Shown one piece after another: positions 42,201 to 51,200 of a DNA stretch of 54,023 bases (the stretch's first letter is position 1; every line of letters begins with the position of its first letter). The DNA lies in the NCBI GenBank assembly GCA_000405945.1, contig ASOC01000002.1, positions 1 through 54,023 on the forward strand, in the 5' to 3' direction. Below the pieces are notes generated by a model that had not been told where the DNA came from, ran no database searches, and worked only from the letters and a program-made list of their open reading frames with translations. The stretch comes from Candidatus Omnitrophus fodinae SCGC AAA011-A17. GTDB lineage: Bacteria; Omnitrophota; Omnitrophia; Omnitrophales; Omnitrophaceae. A program made the translations under genes and the position numbers.

Positions 42201-45200
42201 TTCTTTCGTTAACGCTTCCCGTTCTTGGTCGAAATGCGTATTGATGTTTTCCAAAATATCATAATAGCCGCGAGCATCCGAAGCCTGCGGAGCCATTCTC
42301 AAAAGCCCAATGGCTTCACGGGCCAATTTCATGAAATCGCTGGGTTCGGTCTCTATGCCTTCAGTCCCCGTTTTCAGAAGTTCCAAGACCTTGGCGTGAA
42401 TCAATCCGGACGATTTTTCGGCATCCGCAAGAATGGTATGCATACTCCGGGAGTTAATGGCCATTTGGATCCGGGTACGGTTTTCGTCAGCCAGACGCTC
42501 GAGCAGTCGGTCTTTGTCCTTGAGCTTCGCGCTGATATCGCTGGCTCTCTCATCCAGATACGAAAGCGTTTCCGCGTGATCAATGGCACCGCTCCATTTC
42601 AGAAGGAGTTCTCCTAAAATCCTGTCTTCAGACGTTGAGTCCGTGATATTTTTACCGTCGCTCCTCAACGCCAGAATCTCTTCTCCTTTAGCGAGAATCG
42701 ATTGGGCGGAGTTTTTCATGGTTTCTAACTTGAAGATGAAATTAAGCGGTTTCACCCGGTCAATGATGGAGTTCATCAAAACATCAAAACCGGCAATCTG
42801 CGTGGCCGTCAGATTGGCATCGCCCATGATTACTTCCGCGGCCTTCATCATGCCTTCCAGAGCCGTCAACTGCGCTTCGTTTGAATCTGTCTCCTCTGAA
42901 GAAATGTTCTTCTGAGCGGCCGCGCTCAACGCGCTATTCTTTGCGGTCACGGCTTGATTCACCAGGATCTTTAATTCGTCAAAATTCCCGGCAAGCGCCA
43001 AGTCGGAAGAGTTTGCGGCGACCGCGGCTTCCATGCCCGCCTTCAAATCATTCAATTCGCCCAACTCACTGTCCAGAATACGGAGGATCATTCTCATCTC
43101 GGCCGGATCTCGCGTGGATTGCGCCATTCCGGCCAGAGTTGCCATGGAGGCTGCCTCTTTTTTAGCGGCCTCCACTGCCTGGGCGCCCGACTTCGTGGCA
43201 ATCAATTTTTCCTTGTAGCTTTGCTCCACCGAAGCCGCCAGATTCCGGATAATATCAAGCTGTTGTGTGGAATTGGAAAGAATGGGCGCAACAAATCCAA
43301 AGTTCGGGTATTGGTCCGTCGTAGCTTTAAGACCTTGCCATCCCAACTCACTCTGGCTGAGCATCTGCCGCGAAAAACGCAGAATCTCACCGCGCACATA
43401 AGCGTTTTCCTGCGTTTTCATATCAGCGAGCAGGGATTGCATCACTGTATTCTCGGCGGCAAGACGTTCCTGGGCATCAAGGGCGCTTTGAATCTTGCCC
43501 ATTAGGCCTGCTTCTTTATTCAGAATATCAAGTCCCTGCTTTTTGAATTCATCCATGGAGGCGGCAAGGTCAACAAACCGCGGATCGCTCGAGTGCGACT
43601 TATAGATGAGGGTGAATTGCGATTCCATCGCGCTCAACTTTTCAGCGTCCTGTTTAAGAACAACATCCAGAACCGCGATATCCGTCACGTCACTTCCCGC
43701 CTGAATGCGCGTCCAGACCTCCTGCATGGAATCAACCAAGCCTTGGAAATCTACCACCTGGCCCGTAGCGTTCTCAAACTCCTCATCATCAATGGCCTCA
43801 AGCAGTTTCTCGACCGAAAGCTGACTTTCGATACGGGCGGCATCATTCACGGCCGTTTGGACACTCGTCATATTCGCATAGGCTGTTTGCCAGTTCAGAT
43901 TAAAATTTTTAATATCCGTCAGCTGATTGGCCACAATTTTCACGGTCTTTTCTCTCTCGGCGATGAGAACGGAAATTTCCTGCAGCCTGTCCTGAACCCG
44001 GTCAAAGGTGATTTGAATCGGCATCTCCACAGACCTATTGTTGGAAACGAAATCACGAACCATGTCCAACAAATCAATCTTGGCTTCGATAAACCGCGAG
44101 GTGTAAAGCTGGAAAGGATTATTAAGAACAATAGACAACGGTCGCTCGCCGGTGTCGCCGGCAAGTTTTATCACGGCGTCAAGCAGGGTGTCGCGCGTCA
44201 GGGTCCCGTCGGTGATTTTTTTATCATACCCGGTCAATTCATCGTCACTGGGCAGTCTGCGGAGAATGGCCTGAAACATCCCTTGAATATACTCTTTGTC
44301 GGTCATCGAAGAGGCCTTGGAATCAGCGGCGGTTAACCACTGTTTGACAATATCCTTGACCGATTTTTCATCTAATAGATCAGTGAATACAGCCCAGTAA
44401 TCGGCGGTCGTTAGCGTCCGGCTCATGAATTGCGCAGCCAAACCGTCAAAAAGTCTACGGGTCGACGCAACGCCTCCCAAAACAGCCAGAACACTGACAA
44501 GAAGGCTCGCCTCCCTGGACAAAGCATCGGTTTCTTCAGCCACCGACGCTCCTTCAGTCTCCATCATCTCGCGCGTGGCGACTTTCTCATGGATTATTCC
44601 GGGGATATCCCGAATCTCAGCCAGTTCGGCTGAAACCGCGTCCAGAGCCTCGAAAACAAGGTTGTCCAGCGGGAACCGGCGCATCGTGTCCTGCAATTCC
44701 AGATAGGAGTTTTCCAAATCGCGAATCATGCCGGTAATACTGGTCTCTATATTTTCAAGCACCTGTCCATCGTCTATTTCATTGGACTGTTTCAACAGAG
44801 CGGCCGAGGCCAGTTTCAAATCATGAGACTGTGATTTGACAGCCGCGGCCTGGTTCTCCGCGGCCAGAAAATCATCACGCGCTTTCGCGAGCGTGTCGAG
44901 AACCTTGCTACAAGCAGCAAGCGTTTCCTCGGCAAACAATTTTTCAGCCTTCAAAGTCGGATCTTCAGGATTTGCCGCTAAAAGATCCGTGATGGACTTC
45001 TTGATCTCGCGACTGGAATCGATTAGCCGCTCCACCAAAAGCACCGAATCATTCAACCGGTCGGCGCTTCCGATTTCATTCAGTCTTAACAAAGTTTCTT
45101 CGGCAGAAGCCCGATTGCCCCGGAGAATATCAACCCGTTTCGGAGAATGGGGCTGCCCTTCAAGCTCCTTCAGGATGGCTTCAATGGCCTGCTCGGCAGC

Positions 45201-48200
45201 TACAATCCGCCCGCCGCTCGTGGAAGCCTGCGCTATCAATTTGCTGGCATCTTTGGGGCTCTTTAAAAGTTTGGCGACTTCCTTGGCTATGCGTATCGCC
45301 TCATTGGCTTCTTTCAGGGTCAGCCTGGCGGAGTTTGCCAGAGCGCCCACTTTGTCCGCATCCATCGCCAGACGTGCCTGAGCCAAAAAGTCTTCCATCA
45401 GCTGGGCATAATTATCCAGAAGCGCCAGCGGGTCTGTGCCCCAGGCAGCGAATATCGCCAAAACGTCCTGGAGATTGACTAATTTGTCTTTATTGATGTC
45501 GAATTTCGGCACCTGAGAAATCATTTCTTCTATTTTCTGGATATCGCCCTCGTCTATCTGGCCATCCCTGACAAGGTCCATATCGATAATATCCTGCGGC
45601 TTAACATTTTTCTTCTTCACCGCTTGCACGATCTGTCTCAACCGGTCCAGATCATTCGTGTCCACCCTTCCGTCCCGGCTCTGATCCGCTCTCCAGTAGC
45701 GGTCAATGCTGTCGCTTAGTGACTTATAATCAGCCGAGTCCACTTTACCGTCGTCGTTCACGTCAGACTTCTCGACCTGGGCGGTTTGGAGACCGAGTCC
45801 GTAATAATCCTCCATTCTCTTGTAATCCTCAAAATCAATGCGGCCGTCCTTATTGATATCCGAGCTCTCAAAAACCGCTTTGGAAACCGTCTCTTCATCC
45901 ATGCTCGTGAGGTTTCCGTCCGCGTCCACATCGGCGAGTTTCAACTTGTTAAGGATAGTTCCCCGCTGTTTCACGATTTCCCGAGCGATTTTCCGCACGG
46001 CGGCAAGCAGCGGCTCCCCTTCGGAAAGCGTGATTTTGACCATGGCATCCGTCAGAATCAAATTGGTTTTTTCCGCCATGGTCCTGCTTAGTGTCCTGGC
46101 ACCGGCAATGTCCTTGGCCTGGTTATAAGCATTTTTCACCAGATCAATCTCCGGATTTAACGTGCCCTCGGTAACGCCCAGAGCCATTTCCAGCGATTTT
46201 GTCTTAGCGGCATCAAACTGCAGGTTTTTCTCCACCATTTCCTGCGCAATCATCATGAACACGTCCCATGTGGGCTCACCCGTAACCGCTCTAAAGACCA
46301 GCCCCACGGCCGCAACTGCGGCATTCACGGCCGGCACTTCTTCACGGTCGATAAAATCGAGGCCCGTTACGGCTTTAGCATGATCAAACGCCGCCAGCCC
46401 CAGGTTGATTTGAGTCTGCAGGGAATCCGCGGCCAGTCCCAGTTCTTTTTCAATCTGGGATATCTGAATCTCGGACGCCGGCAACATGCTGTCATAAAGT
46501 TTTTTCGCGGCAGCCATCGCGTTAACATCATCTTGCCCGAATGTCCCGTTGCCGTTGATATCGATCAGGTCTTTCACCACCGATGAAAACAGGCTGGCGT
46601 CAACGGCGTCAAACCGGCCGTCATGATTCACATCCGCGCGTATAAAATCCTGTGGTTTGATTCCATGCCCCTTGATTTGATGCTGCATGGCCTGATTCAT
46701 AATCTCGACATCTTTGTCATCAACCACGCCGTCCACATTGATATCGGCGAGCATGTAATTGGCCACGGCTTTCTTAATCGCCAGCCAATCCTTTTCATTT
46801 ATATTGGGCGTGAAGGGATGCGTGGTCGGTTCAACCGTACTGAATCCGCTCAGGAAGACAGGCCACTGAGCCGGCACAAAATCCCTGTTTTCGCTCACCC
46901 GCTGAGAAGGAGCGACAATGGATACCTCAAAATCCAGTTTGCTCCGATTGTTGATCAGTGCCGTCATCTCGGCCTTCTGGTTATCATTGAGCACATAGTA
47001 ATCAACTTTGACTTCCCCTTGCTCCAGCGGATATTTCACGAGCGCCTCAATCTGCTGTCCGGCGAGGGCTCCAGAGGTAGCAAACATCACGGCATAGAAA
47101 GGCCGTCTGTCGCTGTTAAGGGCTGTGCGAGAAATGCGTTGCGGCGTGACGATTCCGTTAATGGCCGTATCAAGCGCGGCGCGGTCATTCAACTGGACTT
47201 TCAAATTGTCTTTTTGCGCCTGGGTGAGCGCGTAGGTATCGACAGAAATCTGATAATCGCGGTCAGCGGTAAATTTTAAGAGTGAGTCCACATCCTGACC
47301 GATACCGGCCCCGGATTTGCGGAAAACCACGGAATAAACGGGGTTTCTGTCCCGGTCAAGCATCACGCGGGAAACTCTCTGCGCAGAAGCCAGACCGTTC
47401 AAAAGCTGAAGCAGTACCGCATTATCCGTAAGCTTTTCCGACATATCGGCTTTCTGCTCCGCGGTCAAGTCATAAACATCGGCGGCCACCACTTTACCCG
47501 CCGCATCATGCACAAATTTCGATACCGAAGCGACCTTTGTTTCGCCGCTGCCCTGGACAAAACTGATCGAATAGATCGGTTTCTTGTTGGCATCCAGGAC
47601 AAAACGGCTCGAGTTTTTGTCGATGTCATAAATCACGTTCTGTAAATCTTCCTTTGTGATTCCCAGACGCTCGCTTTCCATGATGTCCTGAAGGCGGATC
47701 ACGTCGATGTCGTCGATCCTGCCGTCTCCGTTAATGTCCCTGACCTTGGCAATAGCATTCGCCAGGACATCCCGGTCCGCGAGAGTCACACCGTCTTTCC
47801 CGTTGATATCCGCCCTTTTCATCTCGCCCGGCATGGGCACACCCTTGGCCTGGATAAAATCACGGATCTGGCTCAAGCGGGCAATGTCCGTGGCATCAAT
47901 CTCGGCCGAGCCGGCAAGATCAAGCACCTTAGGATCCTGGTAGACCCTCTTGAAAATCTGATTATCAAGATCGTCCACTTTACCGTCACGGTTAAAATCG
48001 GCCAGCGCCATCAGGTTCTGTTCTGTATCCGTGCCCAGCAGACCTATTCCGCGCCGTATGTCTTTAAGCCTCAAAACGTCCTTTTCATCAATCCATTTAT
48101 CGCCATTGATATCCAGCGTGCCCCGTTCTTCCACCAGTCTTTTGTATTTCGCCAAATCCGCCTCATCCACATATCCATCACCGTTGGTGTCAGCCCTACG

Positions 48201-51200
48201 CATATCCTCCCTGGTGAAGCTTATGCCCAAAGTGTAAAAATCCACCATTTTCTGCGCCAGGGCCACGTCATCCTGATCCAGTTTGCCGTCATAATTCAGG
48301 TCAGCCACGTACAAGTTTTCCATCTGTTTGATAAGCGCCTGATAGTCTTCGGAGTCAATCACCCCATTCTTGTTCGAATCCGCCGCCTTCACTTCATTTG
48401 GAGTCACATTCAAATCAAAATAACGTTTTATGTCGGTTGCACGGTTATAATCCAGAATATTGACGAGACCGTCGCCGGTCAAGTCCCTGTCTTCAAGGCT
48501 ATCGATAGCGCCCTGAATGGCTATCCAGTCATTGTCATCGACTTTTCCGTCATGCGTGATATCCGCATTCTCGTAATCTTTGGGCTGAATGATTTTACCC
48601 TTCTTGATTCCGTCAAGCACCCGGTTGACATAATCCAGATCGCTTTTGCCCGTGATTTTGTCGCCGTCAATGTCGGCCTTATCAATATTCTTCAGCCCCT
48701 GCTCGAGTTTCTCGATGTCGTCGCGGTCAATCACGCCGTTGTGCGTGACATCCGCCTCTTCGCCGCCGTAACTGACCGTTTTCTGGATATCGTAAATTTC
48801 ATTCCCGATGGTCACCTGCAAGGGGTCTTTGTTGCGGAGCGTCCGGGTCAGCTTCAAATCATCAAAATAAGCGGCCGTATCGTTGGTAGACAAGGCCACG
48901 GTTCCGGAATGGTAGGTGTTGTCGCTTCCGGTGATCACCAGGCGGTCGTTGACGTAAAGTTCCATTTTCCCGTGATCCACTTTGAGTTTCAAATGATAGG
49001 CAACTCCCTGGGCGATTTCAAACGGCAATTTCACAGGCATAGCAACGTCATAGTAATAACCGTTTTGCGCCTTGCGTATAAACACGTCATTTCTCACGCC
49101 TCCCCGCACCACGGCCTCATAGTGGTTCTTGGGATCCTGGGCCTGAAATAAAATCTGGGCCTCTTCATTGGCGCCGGCAAAAGTCAAATCGAGGTCCAGG
49201 CTAAAGACATCCTCCGTTTCAAATCCCGTATCGCCGAATGTGCGGCTATCCGTTCCGATCGTGACCAAGCGGCCATCAGACGTTTTCCATATCCCGGAAT
49301 CAGTGTGCCAGCCCGAGGGCAACTGATTATCGTCAAAGTTCGCCGTGACTGTGTCGGTGATGTATTGCTGATTGGACTGATAGACTTGGGCCGGATCATC
49401 CAGAAGAATGAGGCTGTAGCTGGTATCGTCGTTTGTCTTCACCCAATAATGGGTGTCACCGATCTTGATCTCCTGTTCGTACAATTTATTGCTGATGTGG
49501 TTAATTTGCTGTCTCAACTGGATGGTGCCGCTGAAAGGATCTTCGACGACGTCGTAGATGATACCTTTGACATCCACCCGTTTTGAAACCGCGTTTGTGG
49601 TGTAGCTGTCATAACCGTCAAAAAGCACATAACTGCCGTCACGAAGATCCGTCACATAATATTTGGTTTCGTCATCCATCTCGATCAGTTGATCGGCCGC
49701 CGTGCGGCTGGTGGCATAATCACCGGTTAGCGTGAGTTGGCCGGTTTCCGGATTAAACTTGATCTGATAAGCGGTTCCCCCACCGAACGTGACCATATTG
49801 GTCGCGGGATCCGCCTTCACGCCGTTGATTTCGAAAACGCCGAATTTGTCAATCGACCACCCAAACTCAGTCTTATTGTCATTCATCTTCACGGATCCGG
49901 AAATGGCGTTGGGATTGGCCTTCGACGTTCCCGTCAGGTGCCGTTCCTCAAGAATGATTCCGACGCCGCGCTTATAATCATCGCGGATATCAAATTTTCT
50001 ACCGTTCAACACCACGGCTCTCTTCTTGAGGCCCGTTTCCTGGCCATTCGGATCACGGCCCTTCTCCAAAGAGCTCTCGACAGTTTCACCGGTCTTCACA
50101 TTTTTGAAAGTATAACTGCCGTCATTGTTTTCGGTGACGTAATAGGTGTCGTACGGCGGATAATTACCGACCTCGATCAATTGATCTGCCAGCACATGGC
50201 TGACCATATGGGCTTCCAAGAGACGTATATCGCCCGTGAACGGATCCTGCTCGATGTCGTAAAGCAGGCCGCCCAGGTTGACTTTCTTTTCCTTCAGGTA
50301 GCTCGATGTTTCAACCTCGCCTTCTTTGAAACGGAAGGTTCCGTCATGATCGTCAATCACCGTGTACTGATGTCCACCCACTTCGATCACCTGGTCTGCC
50401 AAAGTGCTCGAAGCCTTTGTTTCCTCGACCAATTGTACTTGTTTGGACTTTGGATCAACCGACATCAGGAAAGACACGCCCCGCATCATCACCCGATCAT
50501 CCAGCGTGCTCTTGTAGCTTTCATCGTCATGGCTGAACATATAAAACCCGTCTTGTTTTGTGATATCCCACTCCACATCAAAAAGCTTTAACACTTGTTC
50601 CGCAATATTTACGCTCACGAGATGGGGCTGAATCAAAGTGACTTCACCGCTTCCCGAATTCACAGACACGTCAAAAACCACTTCCTTGCCGTCAACGGGT
50701 ATCTTGACCTGTTGATGCGTCACATCGACCGGGGCGCTGTCATAGGGCGTCTGGCCGTTAAAAAACCGGTAGGTGTTGTTTTCGTTTTTCGTGACCAAAT
50801 ATTCGACACCTTCCAGATTGATGCGGGTTGCGCTGACCCTAGCGCTTTCATAGTGCTGCTGAACCAGGCTGATATTCCCTTGTTCGTCCACATACAGGTC
50901 GTAAATTTTGTCGCCGATCTTAACGAAATCGACGCCCAAATAACTCTGGTAGCTTCCCTCGCTGTCCGTAAAAGTGTAAGTCCCGTTGGGATTCTTGCTC
51001 GCGTATAGATTCCTTCCGTCCACGCGGATGCGGGAACTGCCGAGCCACTCACTCTTGAGGGCGCCGGCGCCGGCCAAAGACAACCTTTCGGTATTGATCA
51101 CGTCAAGATCGCGGTACTCAATCACACGGGTGATAATATCCACGTCCTGGCTATCGACGTTACCGTCGCCGTTAAGGTCTTTCCGCATCAGCAACCCTCT

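Larger units (their letters stand above)
36590..45420 (-). repeat. Helical rod 1 built of degenerate ~100-residue units
   Basis: Residues about 2840-5783, almost wholly helical with heptad-like Leu/Ala/Ile spacing and many Glu/Lys/Gln. A turn motif recurs, roughly (Y/N)PxDxxLxxxLxxLxxxA: for example AANPEDPTLKAE (44957-44985), KKPDDILLENR (42160-42200), AQNPTDDLKKNL (40695-40725), LNPSDPDADKNL (near 39790), AQYPDDKDLRTN (near 37610) and ALYPADNEIKAR (near 37320). The last two are about 99 residues apart. This suggests tandem three-helix bundles, analogous to spectrin repeats but without evident sequence kinship. Long coiled coils are the alternative. A DUF4214-like segment and a JAMM-like domain are embedded. 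Confidence 0.68.
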
